Part shown: positions 1-13,100 of the stretch, piece by piece
How positions within the stretch are numbered: the first letter of the stretch is position 1
How the letters are laid out: each line of letters opens with the position of its first letter
Assembly: GCA_963971425.1 (NCBI GenBank)
Contig: OZ020519.1
Location: 2,248,028 to 2,312,027 of the forward strand
DNA: 64,000 bases
Origin: Bryoerythrophyllum caledonicum
Lineage: Eukaryota > Streptophyta > Bryopsida > Pottiales > Pottiaceae
Direction of reading: 5' to 3'
Made by a program: the position numbers and the translations under genes
Notes under the pieces: generated by a model
The model's input: the letters and a program-made list of their open reading frames with translations, nothing else
Told to the model about the DNA's origin: nothing
The model's database searches: none

Positions 1-1
1 C

Positions 2-1105
2 AAACTGATGGATGAGCTCACCCGGGATATTGGCTAGAGAGTGGGGCTCCTTAAGGAGACCAACTACATCATCACCACCAGCGTGGAGCAGATGTTCCGA
101 AGTCTGGACGTCGACCGGCTGGAGGACGCTATCACTAGGGTGGAGGAGCTCCGGAACCGGGAGACGGATGCAAAGGCGCTGCATACGCAACTCTCCTCCG
201 TGTACAAGGCTAGTACGGAAATGGAGAAGAAGATGAAGTGGTACCTGGCCGAAGCAGCCCTGGCGGTGACGGCCCGGAAGGAGGCCGAGGCGAAAGCCCT
301 TGCCTCCGCAGCGGCCCTAACGGAGGTCCGGGCGGCCTTGCAAATTCCGATCGACGTGGTCAACCAGAGTCGGCTCTTCACCGAACTGGTGGAGAAAAAG
401 GAGAAGGTCACTAGGACCAACATCATCCGGTTTCTCCTAGACCAAGCGGAGAAGATGGGCCGGACCTGGGACCAGATGAAGATGTTGGTGGATAACATCA
501 CCGTGGAGCCTCTGGAAGACCCAGCAGCCCCTGGGCCGGACAACACCACGACACCAGTACGGTCCACAGCCTCTCCAGGACCTCCGGCCAGCTCCACTCC
601 AGCTCCGGGCACGTCAGCAAATTCGGAGTCGCTGGACACTCCGTCACCCCGAACGCCAGCGGAGGGCATCGTACTTCCCAACCCGAGTACGAGCGAGATC
701 CTGAAGACCCTTCCGAAGCTCCTGTCGCCTCACAACATGCGCCTGCCAGATCCTCCGGCGGAAGACGACCACCTTGTCCCACCAAGATCCGTCTCCCGGA
801 GGTTGGCATCCGGACCAAGGAGCCCTTTTGGAAGCTACAGGGACTTGGTCCAAGAGACCAGGTCAGCTTCCGCGACGGAAACACCAGCACCCCCGGTCCC
901 GGAAGGATCACCGGAACAGCCCCCTCCACCGCCGGAAGCCAGTACTCCGGTGGTGGCTGCCCCTCCAACAGCCGGACCATCAACCCGGAAGACCGATCTT
1001 TCACCTGCAACGTCCAAGAAGGCGAAGGGCAAGGCGTGCGTTCCGGTGGAGATTTCCCCCTCCCGCCGGAGTGGGAGAAATCGGGGTCCCGGTGCTCCTA
1101 CTTAG
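2..1105 (+). CDS. gag-like coiled-coil, proline-rich protein, C-terminal part (left end outside window)
   Basis: The reading frame enters from the left edge, meets a TAG at 35-37 and is then open to the stop at 1103-1105. The codons on both sides of the TAG read like one protein, so the TAG is probably a nonsense change (TGG to TAG would be enough). The first ATG after it is at 92. About 150 residues are charged, Ala/Glu/Lys-rich and predicted helical or coiled coil; then come about 200 Pro/Ser/Thr-rich residues with a basic tail (KKAKGKA, RRSGRNRG). Codon use is GC-rich, unlike the AT-rich surroundings. No zinc knuckle, protease or polymerase follows. I read it as the structural protein of a retroelement because an LTR-like region follows directly, but the family is not recognised and a host coiled-coil protein cannot be excluded. 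Confidence 0.45.
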
Positions 1106-2112
1106 GGTAAAACTAGGTTGTAAGTTTCTTTTTGGTTATTTCTTTTTCTCAAGGTTAGAGTCCGGATCAGCAGCGACTAACGATGGGGCCCCAAGTGCAC
1201 CCAGCTGCTACCGGAATCAATAGCCAGGTTTTGTTAGAGAAGGAAGTCCGGAGTCCAGGAACTGTTCCGAGATTTTAGGATCTGAGATCCAATCTGGGAC
1301 TTTTCCGGATTTCTCGGATCTTTTAGATAAGATCTAGCGGATTTCCCGTAGTCATGGGTAGAAGGAAATCTGAATTTGGGGAATTCAGAGAGTACTTAGT
1401 AGGAGGTTTTGGGAAAACCTTCATCTTGTTCATTTCACTCGGAAATATACGTTACCTTTTTCACTAGATTTGCTACCTTGTGTTATTGTGGGACGTGTTA
1501 ATCCTGTGAGTGACGGATCCATTCTTAAGGGTGTGGTTGTGTGAGGAATTCTTCCGGACTAGGGTAACTCACTTGTTTTGCCAGAGGGGGAAGTTATCGA
1601 GGGTAGTGTCAGGAGATTGCCCGGGAGAGCTGGAGAGAACTATTGCAGAGGTGTTCCTGATAGTCCCCAGGGTCCGGAAGTAGCCAGGAGGGGAAGAGAT
1701 GAACTGCAGAGGTGTTCTTGGTAATCTCTAGTTTGCAGAGGAAACCGTGTTAAACTGAATTCCGGTCAATACCGGAGTTCTCCCCTAAGATAGGAAAAAG
1801 CCTGATACCAATACCTAGATAAAATAACCATAGCGAACCGCGAGTCTCTGTTCCGGAGATTTACAATCATACCCCCCCGGAATGCCGTTGTAGCCGGGTT
1901 AGTCTCTGTGTGACCGCATCCGGAAGGCCTTCCGGATGTCGTGACAGCCAAAGTCCGGTAGCAGCAATCGAATTACCAGTTAGGATAATAGGGAGAGTGT
2001 TGTTCGGTCACTATAAGTTCCGGACAGTGGGTGCCTAGCCACTTTAAGTCACAGGGCAGTGGGAAACCCATCCACTTACACAAAACAGGGTCAGTGGACT
2101 TCGGCCACTCAT

Positions 2113-2555
2113 TTAACCCCTAAGAGTCCAAGTGTACTTGGGAAGTACGTTTTGGATTTTGGGCATGTACCTTTGAGTGGAAAAAATATTCCGATCCTTG
2201 TGAAAATTTTACACTACATTGTCCTTAAAAAATCTATATGGGGAATTTTTCAAAAATGATTTTGGACTTTTGGTTCAAAAGTTATTAGCCTTCAAAGGTC
2301 AAAATGGGGAGTCTAGACTATTGGGGTAGCCATGTCAACCAATGCAATTTGAGGAGAAAAAAGGGGCAGAATTTTGGGACAAAAGGGCAAGGAAAGGAAT
2401 CCAAACTTCTATGCACGAAGTCCAAGTAGAAAAAGCATTGAAAATTATTTAAAGAGTTGTTAAAATAATTTTAAAAAAAACAGCAATCAATCACCCATCA
2501 GCTGGCCTGCCAGCACCCCGCGTCGGAAGCGGGCCCGCCAAAAAAAAAAAAAAAA

Positions 2556-2596
<41 letters not shown>

Positions 2597-3225
2597 CCCC
2601 TTCCCCCTTCCCCCGTCCAGCTGCGAGGGCGGTCAACAACGGGACATAATGCTTTATTTATTCCATATATTCATGAAAATTATGGATTTTACTATTTTTA
2701 CTCGTTTTTTTCTCTAAAATTAGTGAAAAAATAAATTGAAAGTTTCCACCGTTGGAATTCTCAAAAGCAACAACTTGTATGAAACAAACAATTTCATACC
2801 ACTTACGTAGTAATTGTCAACATTTTGTACCCCCTTTCACTAAAGTGTATATTTCTACATCTATTACCCCTCGAAGTGACCTCAAATTTTGCACACAAAT
2901 AGCTAACAACATATAAGTCATATTGGTAAAAGATTTGATCACATTTCAATGTAAAAACTAGAAGATATACCTAGTCAAAGTAGGCTGACCTTGCCGGGCA
3001 AGGGGGGAAAATAACTTTTCTTTGCACTTCAAACGCTATAATCTTCACATCCGTGCGGTGGATTGCAACAAAAAATTTATTGTAAGTTCATATACGTGTC
3101 TATTTTAAGATTGTACGGTTAAAAGTCTAAAATTAGACTTTAATGTTAGATTTCGTTGCCTCTTGTTGATGATGGTAGTTTTGGAGTGTTTCATGAGGAA
3201 AAATGCCTGGGCTTTTAGGGGTTAA
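2113..3225. mobile_element. TTAA-flanked non-autonomous element, copy 1 (piggyBac-like MITE)
   Basis: The element begins TTAACCCCTAAGAGTCCA (2113) and ends TGGGCTTTTAGGGGTTAA (3225); the ends are inverted repeats matching at 16 of 18 positions. TTAA occurs on both sides, as in piggyBac-type target duplications, and the ends start with CCC as piggyBac ends do. It has no transposase reading frame. It carries a long A/T foldback (2540-2596) and the dispersed interior module near 3030-3120. Because TTAA is palindromic, a TA duplication (Tc1/mariner type) is the alternative reading. Confidence 0.6.
2540..2596. repeat. A19-C-T37 homopolymer foldback
   Basis: Nineteen A (2540-2558), one C, then 37 T (2560-2596) form an almost perfect self-complementary tract. 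It lies inside TTAA element copy 1. It could be two abutting poly(A) tails in opposite orientation or a slippage product; homopolymer length in an assembly is unreliable. Confidence 0.8.
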
Positions 3226-3544
3226 AAATTCCAGGAGACTCTCTGAGGAGGAACAAAGACTAATCAAACTACCCTCCTGATTTCCGGAACCTATTCTCCG
3301 GAAATCATTGTATAAAATCCGAATCCGGACGGATCCGGATCTAACCTAAGTAATAAAGGACTATAGCTAACTCGTAACCGAATTGCTTTGGTAAGCTTAG
3401 TAATCCGGAGTATTGGAAGAAGATATTTAGGTCTCTGCGGGAACGAAACCGGAGCGGTTACTTTGGGAAGCTCTTAGTGACGATTAGGAGCATTCCGGAA
3501 GAATACTGTCTCTACGAACTGCAACAAGCTTCCACTCATGCCTG

Positions 3545-4020
3545 AAGGAGTCGGACGCGTACCTTAAGGGGACAGGCGCGTCCCTAGAGGGGTCCGGCGC
3601 GTACCTTACGGGGCCAGGCGCGTACACCAAGGGGCCAAAGCGTACCTTAAGGGGCGCCGCGCGTGCCTAAAAGGGCCGCGCGCCTATCTTACAGGGCCGC
3701 GCGCGTACAAATTTTTAAATTTTTTTAAAATTTCTTTTTGGCGCACGCGCGCGGCCCTGTTTGGTATGCGCGCAGCCCTTGTTCGTACGCGCCCAATCCT
3801 TGTTTGTACGCGCCCAACCCTTGTACGTACGCGCCCCATCCAAAAGGTCGGGCGCATGCTTACAAGGGTTGGGCGCGTGCAAAAAAAATTAAAAAATATA
3901 TTTTTTTTAATTTGATTTTCGCGTACGCTCGCGGCCCTGTTTGGTACACGTGCGGCCCTTGTTCGTACGCGCCCCATCCAAAAGGTCGGGCGCATGCTTA
4001 CAAGGGCTGGGCGCATACAA
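3545..4020. repeat. GC-rich array of GCGCGTAC-type units, tandem and inverted
   Basis: From about 3550 to 3712 roughly 27-30 bp units of the form GGCGCGTACCTTAAGGGG recur on the plus strand. From about 3740 to 4020 the complementary form (GGCCCTTGTTCGTACGCGCC) recurs. Within the right arm a block of about 80 bp (about 3762-3880 and 3935-4018) is repeated almost exactly across a T/A-rich spacer. The two arms can pair, so the array is a large foldback. Reading frames here are translations of the repeat, not genes. Confidence 0.7.
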
Positions 4021-5374
4021 ATTTTTTTATTTTTTTATTTTTATTTTTATTTTTTACTTTTTACCATTTGGATTTTTATTTTCAAGACCATAAATTTCCA
4101 AAAAAATAAAATGAAAATCAATTAAGTTTAGAATTCCTTTTACTTGCAAGACTATTTTGAAATACTTCAAACTTTGCCCATTCCAATACAAAGAGTAGGA
4201 AAAAAAAAGGTTCATGTTTCACACTTTTGTTACATCTAAAATTTTAGAAAAGTATAGCCTTTTTTGGTCTATTTTCATATAATCAAAATCTACTAAAAAA
4301 ATGAAAAATTGATTTTCTATAGAAGAAATAAACTGTGCTATAAGGTCCTAAAATCACTATGTTTTTTACCCCAAATACTATTATCTTCCAATCCATACAA
4401 TGAGAAAATTTGAAAAAAATATTTCTTATTCTTATAAAATCTAAAATAAGATCCTATGGTCAAAGATGGAAAAAAGAAATGTTCTTTTTTCCTCTTTGAA
4501 TTAAAATTTCTTTACACGGGAGAGGGTGATGCATTCAGAATATTTAGGTGGAACTTGAGAAGCATTGAAAGAAAACGATACTGAAGCAAGAGCGAGTGAA
4601 GGAAGAAGAATAAATATTAGATACAGACTAAAAAATTATATTTGAAAAAAAACCAATACAAAAGGGAAGGAGAAAGAGTATGTGAAATAATTAATAAAAT
4701 AATAAAATAATTAAATATTGAGAGGAGAAAAGGAAGGAATGAGAGTATAATAAATAAATTATAAACAAAAGAAGAAAAAAAGATAATAAGAATTTGTACA
4801 AGAGGAAGAAGAAGAGAGAGAAGGCATAAAAAGGAAAAACATGAAAAGGGAAAAGGAGGAAAACAAACCTGTCTTCTACCATTTATCATAAAGAATCCTT
4901 CCCCTTGACTTTTCTTTTAAAAAAAGTTTGTAATTTTCTGGAAAATATTTTCCTACACCCTTAATTTCTAAACCTTAATATTTTGAAAATTTTCAAGTGG
5001 ATTTGTTGATTACTTATAGTATGCTACATAACATTTTAGAAGAAATGCCAAAGTGGCGTTTTGGATTTTTGGAATCATTGTTGAGCTCAACAGTAGTTAA
5101 TTCCTTCTTTAATGAGCCATGCGCATCCATTAGTGACACGCATCTTGTTTTTCTCTTTGATGTCCACTTCCTTCATTTTCTTTAACCATTGTTTAGTGGT
5201 TCTAATGATTCTTAAAAAAAATTGAAATCATTTGTTATGTTTGATTCCAAAATGGGAGGGCCACCCTAGCACTAGATCTAGAATGTTATATACTATGAAC
5301 ACCATTAGAAGAGATTTTTTTTAGTATAACTATCACAGTCAATGTGTGCATTACCTCCTAAAACTTTACCACCA
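4021..5374. other. AT-rich intergenic DNA
   Basis: No coding potential, structured repeat or RNA gene was recognised. Open frames are short and low-complexity. Confidence 0.6.
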
Positions 5375-6223
5375 TTAACCCCTAAAGTCGAAATCGACGA
5401 GAATGTGGTCGATCTGACTCTGGTCAGGCTCTCAGTTACTAAATTTAGATCGTATGAAGTTACTCTTGTGGAAGATCGTAGAGTTTTCCCATACCTTTAA
5501 AATGACACCATTCATGCTTCAAAATTCCTCATACTTTAGGAGATATTCACGGTCAAAGTTTGAAAACACTGTTAGGGCATGCTGAAATCTGCCCAGAACT
5601 GCGGTATATGCTCATTTATTCTCAAAATCTGCCCAAAATCAATTAGATCGAAGTAACTTCAAAAATTCACCAAAAATTGAGATTTTATTTTTTTTCAAAT
5701 TTTGTTTTTCGTACATGTAAAAGAGGTAGTAAAGCATGATCTCACCGTTTGGATTCTCAATCAGATAATTTTTTACATGCCTTTTTAATTGTTGAAAATG
5801 GGCATTTGTATTTGTATTTCAGCATACCTCCATGTGAAAAATTAAGCATTTCTTTAGGTTTTTTAGGTCCTATGAGGGTAAAAATTATATGGACATATTC
5901 CTTACTCACATAGGAACAAGAATTTGAAGAGCCTCATGTCAAATTTCCTTTCAAAATTGGTTTTTCTGGCCCCCAAAACATTAGTTTTCCATTCTACAAC
6001 AAGGAAAAAATCTTTTTTTTCAACTTTGAACATTACGATCTCACAAATGGAGAGGAATTTGAATCTAAGATTCGGTATGCATGTACATGTACAAGTTAGG
6101 TACTAGATCTTACGGTTACATACTCAAAAATTTGTCAAAAGTTAAAAATTTTCACCTTGCATTGAAAGAGGGCAGTTTTGAGGGTTTTTGGCAGTTTTGA
6201 GGGCTTTCGACTTTAGGGGTTAA
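5375..6223. mobile_element. TTAA-flanked non-autonomous element, copy 2
   Basis: The ends are perfect 19-bp inverted repeats including the TTAA: TTAACCCCTAAAGTCGAAA at 5375-5393 and its exact complement at 6205-6223. Total length is 849 bp, with no transposase frame. The 3-prime part (about 6090-6200) resembles the same part of copies 1 and 3: a ...ACGGTTA... segment, then a GGCAGTT-TTGAGGG segment just inside the end. Sequence outside the TTAA differs between copies, as expected for independent insertions. Confidence 0.65.
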
Positions 6224-6262
6224 TATTTACTACCTTGGATTGGGCTTGTTTGTGAGACCTGG

Positions 6263-6300
6263 AACACTAACTTAGTAATTAAACACTAACTTAGTAATTA
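6263..6300. repeat. 19-bp direct tandem duplication
   Basis: AACACTAACTTAGTAATTA occurs twice without interruption. A similar short duplication of a GTGTTTGATTTAAA unit is at about 6597-6626. Confidence 0.8.
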
Positions 6301-6824
6301 AGAGATGTTTACTGTTTAAAGCACTTGATACCACCTTATGCTTTGTACATCATCCTCCCATCAGTTTATCAGCAGAGGGTACTCCGTGATACTTTGTACA
6401 TAGACAACTTCCCTCCAATTCTTAGTTAATTGCAGTAGGTCTTGACAATGAATCCACCCTACCACCCTCAACAAAGCTATGCTAATTGTGTAATACTAGT
6501 TGTCTACTACCTCAAATTGAGTTTGTCTATGTGCTTGTAGTGGAAATAGAAGATTCAGGATAGTGGTCACCACAACTTTTTTTTAGGAATCAAAAGTGTT
6601 TGATTTAAAGTGTTTGATTTAAAGTGCTTATCTGAAGGCTTTTGGAGAAGGAGCGGTTACACACTATGTGGTAACATCCAATGGGCCCTAGACCTCTAAA
6701 ATTTAGTCTCAGTAACTTCCTTGGCCTTGTATATGTTACAAAAATGAGTCGCTTTTTAGTTGAGGGAGGTTTGTTTCCAGGTCCCTATCTCAATTCATGG
6801 TAATACTAATCGTGTGAATTTATT

Positions 6825-7190
6825 GTGGCACGTGGCATGCAGCATGTAATTGTCAAGCACTCATCCTGGTTTGTATCAACATACGGTAGTTTGGCCATTT
6901 GGTCAACTCAGGGAATGGAAAAAACTCATTATGCTACCAAAAAAGGGTTCACTTCACATACTCAACACGGTGGTACAGACAAGAGACACTCCGCCATCGT
7001 GCAGACATTTCAGTGGTGGTATCGGGTTATACAACACCGACACTTTGATTCAAAAGTTGTTGCTGAAGCACCTATTCAAACCACGGCTGAGAAGGTGCAA
7101 TTAGATGCTAGGCACGAAGTTACTCTTTCATCAAGTGCATGCGAGAAACATCGTGCTTGGCTTGCTGGTCGGAGAAGAGTCAAGTCGTGA
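6825..7190 (+). CDS. unrecognised open frame, possible gene or transposon remnant
   Basis: A 121-codon frame with mixed, non-repetitive composition (rich in His, Trp, Lys and Arg) stands out from the AT-rich surroundings. It includes the strings THYATKKG, THTQHGGTDKRHS and QWWYRVIQHR, which look protein-like, but no family is recognised. The next 150 bp keep a coding-like composition. No splice partners or promoter were found. It could be an exon of an untranscribed relic. Confidence 0.2.
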   Translation: MARGMQHVIVKHSSWFVSTYGSLAIWSTQGMEKTHYATKKGFTSHTQHGGTDKRHSAIVQTFQWWYRVIQHRHFDSKVVAEAPIQTTAEKVQLDARHEVTLSSSACEKHRAWLAGRRRVKS

Positions 7191-10100
7191 TGGGTACCTG
7201 CTACCAATGGTTCAAGTTGACACAAATGCGGAGCAGTGAAGATGTTGTTGACACGCTGCAATGAAGTTGCTGACAACAGGAGGGGAACGACGTTGCTCAT
7301 GTAGAGCAAACAGATTTTCAACTGTTCAAAGATGTGAGGGCCCAAGCTGGCATGTTGTAGTCTCCTAAGATTAGCTTCCTAAGTAGCATGCACTTTCAAT
7401 TTCCTCCAGATGGACCACTCTGAATTTGTCCAAAGTATTGAGTTACCCGTTGTCAATCCATATTACAAATAAAAAACATTTTCCATCAAACAGTGATGAC
7501 GAGCATGACGTCACACCAGGATACCCGCTTCTGACATTGTACAAATAAAACATCGTTTTTTTGTAATATAAAACCTTTCTTCAACACCAGTGCTTTTTGT
7601 CCCGTTGTCTGGTCATTCATACAAGATAGAGACGGATTTTTAGGTACCAGCCTAAGCTAAGCCTATTTATTGAGATGGGATTATGTGTCCATCCTTGAGG
7701 GCCCTCCTTTGAGCTCAAAAATCTTCTAATGTATTTTAATTGCCTTAGAAAGCTTGTGTCAAAGTCTTAGGTGCATTAAGACTCTAATCTAAAAGTTATG
7801 AGGTGAATTGTAACCGGACTTTTGAGAGGAATTCAAAGGCAGAATTTGGTGCAAGGAATCTACGCTTTGAGAGTTTATTGATAGAGTCTTTAGATTTTTT
7901 TTTGCGGAAGTGTTCTTTGATATATAAGTGATATATAAGTGACTCATGCACAAATTTTGAGATCTTTGTCCGTAATAGAATAGGAGTGATGAAGAGTTGA
8001 AGTAAAGGGGGCTTGAAATTAGAGGCAGAGGAGTTTGAGGCCATGGATCTTGTTGAGAATTGATCCAATAGTAGTGAAAATTGATACATAGCTTTTTGAC
8101 AAGGTTATAAAGGTTGTGTTGAAATCCTAAAATCATTGGACTTATAGAAAGAAAATTATGTGAAAATTAGTGATGGGATTTTCAGGGGCAGCATTTGAAG
8201 ATAAGAACTTCTAGATTAAGAGTGTTATGGAAATAGATTAGGAGAAAAATAAAGGCAAAGTAGCCATTTTTATGTTTGTTGAAGCCATACATGCAAGATA
8301 AGTCTTGCGCTTAACTAATTAAATGCAAAAGACCCTGTATTTCCTAAAGCAAAGTTCTCTCATCACGACAACGGTCACCTTAGTTGTAAGGTTTTTCGTA
8401 CATAGTTTTTTCTCATTGGATCGTTCTATATGGATATATATTTTTTGGAAAATGCTCGTACGTGATCAAGAGCAATAAGTAGTAAAAAGGAGAAAATCTT
8501 TAAAATTTTACGTAGACTTTTAAAAGGAAATGACCTTTATTATATTTTTTTCTACTGTAAGACCACCTTTAGACCTTTGCTATGTGCTTGAAGATGCAAA
8601 TAAGTTTCCTTTGGAGAGGAATAAAAAAATGGTGAAGCGTAGTTTCTATAAAATCAATTCAAATAAAAAAAAGTCTATGGAATTTGTTGACTTCCTCATA
8701 TCTTTCATTTGTTCTTTGAGCATGAATCTATATCCAAGCTTTCCTAAAATCAATTACTCTCAATTTGTGTATTATCCTCAAAATATCAAATAAATTAATT
8801 TTTCCACTGTAAGTGTAATGCCTTCAAAAAGACTATGAAAAAATTCCATGTACGCAATGCGTTTATGTATTGCAAGCATATCTATTTCATCTTCTTAAAG
8901 ATTAGTCCCCTTAAAGGAAACGTTCACTTCTTTATTCATGCATCTACCTTTAGTAAGAACGATGCAAAATTAGTTTATAAACGTGACATTTTGACACCAT
9001 TGGCCTTAGCTTAAATGCTTTAATGAAATAAAGGGTTCTACAATGTAATTGGAGAACAATGTGAAATGAAGTGGAAGACATTATAGTGCAATTGACGTGT
9101 TAGTATTTATTGTTGTAATTTTTGCAATTTATAAAAAAAATTGTCTTCATACTTGCTATAGGATTCAATAGTTCATCTTTCATCAATTATTTTTTAGCAA
9201 TGTATTTTTTGGTACCGAGAGGGTACCTAGTCCTCTTGCATAAGAAACTCCAATACTTTGGGTATCTCAATAAATTCAAAAATTCTTTTATTGTCAACAA
9301 AGAAGTTACTTGAAGATCAAACACCAAATCTAATCATCATTCTATTTTTCTTTTTGAAGTTTTTTGATAGACGAAGAACTTCCTTCACCCCTACGCATAC
9401 TCACTATCGATAATCCTTTATACCTTTTAGTGATGTGCATTGTGTATTGAATGTAGAATGAGCAATACGATTTACAGAACCGTGTGGTCTTTCATTCTTT
9501 CTAGCAATAACATCATAGACAAATCAATTGAATATGAAGATCTTTAGAATGCACCTCATAAGTGGTGGCCGTCTTGAGAAGAAGTTCTTCTCCTCCATAT
9601 CCTTTCTTCAAATCAAGCTTGGCCTCCATATCGATCACTACTTTTTTCTTCATGTTTACGTAGTTCAAAGTGATATTGCCTTCCAAAGTCAGCTTCATTA
9701 TTGTAGCCCCAACATTCTCTTCTTCACTATCAATCTCTTCTAGCAATTCATCTAGAAATTCCAATGGTTAGTTGACATCTTTTAGGAAGATAATCTCATC
9801 GTCACTAGTGTTTGTCATCCCTACAGCTGCAATAGACAATGCCCTCCAATATACCCTTTACTAACTTAAAACAATGCTATAAAATGAGGGCCTAACAATG
9901 CTTGAGGTTTGGAAAAGCCTAAAGATTCTAATATTTAATCTAAAGGAATTAATATTTTTTGCAAAAGTGAGAGGAAGTAATAAGAACATTAGAAAGTCCA
10001 CCAAAAATAGTTCCACGGTTATAAGTTTAAAAGTTTTTTATTTTTTAAATTTAAATTTAAATTTAATAATAATCCAAATATTCTCTCAATTTTTTTGTAA

Positions 10101-13100
10101 ACTTTTCTAAAACATTTGAATATTTTTTGCTCTTTATGGCTGAATTTTTTTGTTGTGCGCTCTTTACTCACCGCTCACATATAACTTCCTCATGTATTTC
10201 TCTTAGTTGTTTCATTATTTTTGTTTGTAATTATGTTTTAGCAATCTATCATTTTAATTCTCTTAGCTATTTCACTACAATCTTAGTAGATCTTTTAGCA
10301 ATGTTATACAAAGGATAAAGATCCTTGACTCTAATATGTTATGCCAATATTGATTTGTCAACTATATATCTATTAGAGAACCGACAAAAGAAGTGAATCC
10401 ACCTAACCTTTTTAGTCTTGTTTGCTGCAAGAAGCTTCTTCTTTCTCCACCATAATTTGTTGACCTTGACCACCATCCAATTGAACTTTGATATTGTGTA
10501 CGCCTCACGCATCCTAGGGCAATTTGACCAAAGCATGGTACAAATTATTACCTCCTCAAGTCCACCATGTTTGGCAAGTACAAGCGACTACACAAAAGAT
10601 CATCTTTACGAAAAATTGATTAATATGACATTTAAATTCAAAGACACCTTAATCAAAAGTATAATAGGACACTTGAGAATATGAAAATAGGATCTTTTAT
10701 TACAAAATGATAGAAAGAGATGAAAGTAAACATGACACAAATATAAAAAACATGTTAATAAATTTACTCAATCTTGGAACAATACCGGGTTGCGTCGTAT
10801 TTAGATCTCTTTCCATTCATCATCCAAGGCGCTAGCATCCAAAATTAGAGGTTTTTTTCCTCAAAAATCCTCCACCTATCAACTCATGAGTTTGAATAGG
10901 TCCAGAGACTCCCGCTCAATGCCTATTCAGAGGACATGGACATAAAAACATAGTTACAACATAAAACATAGATGTTGAAGACATATGACATGGTTGGCAT
11001 GGACTTCCAAAACATAAGATGTGTTATTTATAAAAAAGATTGATTTGATAAATTATCAAAGTAGCCATTGAGCATTGCAAATGCCAATGCAACGTGGAAA
11101 TAAATGTGTCTTATGGCAACCCAGTGACCGAAACTTGTAAACTGTAAAATAGGAAACAATTCAAGACGGACTATGAAGATTAAAGAAACAATAGTAATAT
11201 ATGTTAATCTAAATGAATTCAATGACTTTACACTATGAAAATGTAAAATGAAAACTTAAAATATGGTACTTATAAAAAAAACGCTAGCCATGATGCAATC
11301 AAGTCGCAACAAAGAATGAATGTTGTTGGCCAAGATGCACCTACTATTATAGTATGCATCCTAAACCACTTGCCATGCGGTTCTTGCTTCACTTTGAATC
11401 TTCACCCATCTTGCCTTCCGATGCCTATAAAAACTCAAAAATAGAAACAAGTTGGAAGCATTGAAAGAACCATGGTCTGTATCATAAACTTGAACAAGAC
11501 AATAATTCTAATTTTAAAAACTTACTTCAACAAACATGCAACAAGCTTTGCGTCAAGTTCCCTTTGTGTAATCAAATATTTTGTATTCTAAACCCTAAAC
11601 AAGGATGCTCATCATGCGTACTAGACTACTCGTCTATCAACTTCAATAGTACTCTTTGAACTTTTTGGGTACTAGGACTTAGGATTATTTCTTCATTACA
11701 AACATAAAAACTCTTCTAATTTTGTAAAGAAAAGTTGAAGTTTGATACCAATTTAGGAAAAATGTAGGTAGCATTGTTGGAAGAGCTCCACCTCTTTGCT
11801 TGAGCTTTTGTAAGCTCTACAAATAAACCTTCCATATCCAATTTCTAAACTCCAACACGCCAATAGGGGAGCCAAATGAGCCCTAGCGGCGATGTGCAAT
11901 GGACATTAGAACCTCGGGCGTTGTCTCTATTACAAAGTTCTATTGCGTAGGGGGGAAGTGACCAGAGACTGCTACCCGTCTAACAGCGGGTCATGGGCCC
12001 GAAGGTGACGTGGCAGGAACTTGGAGGAGGCAATTTAGAGAGGCAGAGGGACTTTGAGCAAGCTCATCCACCTGAAATTTTGAGCTTGGGCTGCAAGCCG
12101 CTCAACGTTTGTAGTTTGAGATTATAGAGATCCGCTAAAGGGGGCGACAATGTTGTGTAAAGGAAGATCACCAAACACAACAAATCGAGAATCACAACCA
12201 ACATCAAATATACGAAAATTATAGTCAAACACAACTTTGCTAAGCACACCCTCAAGGAGAATGTAGTGAATCACTAAAGCAATCAAGCATCTCGTACTCC
12301 ACAAGGGGAGAATCAACGAGTGCCAACGGAATTAAAGAATGCGGGACCTTCACTAATGATAAACCATCACTTACAAGCAAATGAACTCTCTAGTCACCCT
12401 CGAAACGACTCACAAAGCTCGACTTTACAAAAACGTCAAGTCAAGCGCGTACGCGCCGCTAGACGCATGCACGCAAAACCTAAATGGATGAAAAACATCC
12501 GTTGAGCGGATGTGGTGTGGCAGACATACGTCACTAACAAATGTAGATTAGAACTAGCTAATCTCCTTTAACAATATGCGATGTGGTACGACCCTTGATG
12601 CCACATCTTGTGACAACAAGGTCAAATGTAGACAAAACCTACCATTTTTAATGTTGGTGGGGATTTTTTAATTTAAAAAAATTTGTATTTGTGTTAAAAA
12701 TACTATGGTGGAGTCTCCTAGATTCATTTTTGATATCATGTATCAATTTTGGCAAATTGTTTTGCCAAAAAATATCTAGACCTCGAAAAATAAGAAGGCT
12801 AGAAAATTAGGATGAAGCCTTGTCTTGCAGGCCTAGAATTAGCTCTGGCCAATATGACGAGGGCGAGATTAATTATCAGGGCAAAATACATGGCCTGTAA
12901 CTTTTGTTTTAAACACATTAGGCAATATTTTGCTTATACTTAGACCTCCACCTTTAATTTCAGTACTATGGTATAATTTTACTTTGGACCTATTTCCGTA
13001 GAATACTTGTCCAAGCAAATTTCATTGCCTCATATGTTATGTAACCCTTTGTGTCTACCCTCAAGAGGATGACATAGTTCCATACTACTAATTTTTTGTC

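Larger units (their letters stand above)
1106..3545 (+). mobile_element. LTR-like non-coding region, interrupted by a nested element
   Basis: No gene is seen. The stretch is dense in CCGGA/TCCGG motifs, which it shares with the upstream reading frame. Near the right end there is a TATAAA (about 3311) and an AATAAA (about 3350), the order expected for the promoter and polyadenylation part of an LTR. The CCGGA-rich sequence stops at 2112 and resumes after 3225, because a TTAA-flanked element (2113-3225) is inserted. LTR boundaries and a second LTR copy were not identified, so this is an inference from composition and position. Confidence 0.35.

Noticed and set aside
3684-4109. Frames with MRPTFWMGRVRTR-like repeats on both strands
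   Set aside because: They follow the GC-rich repeat array and its inverted arm.
11731-11775. Minus-strand primer-binding site and LTR end
   Set aside because: The TTGGTATCA string is short, and no gag or pol remnants are found downstream on that strand.
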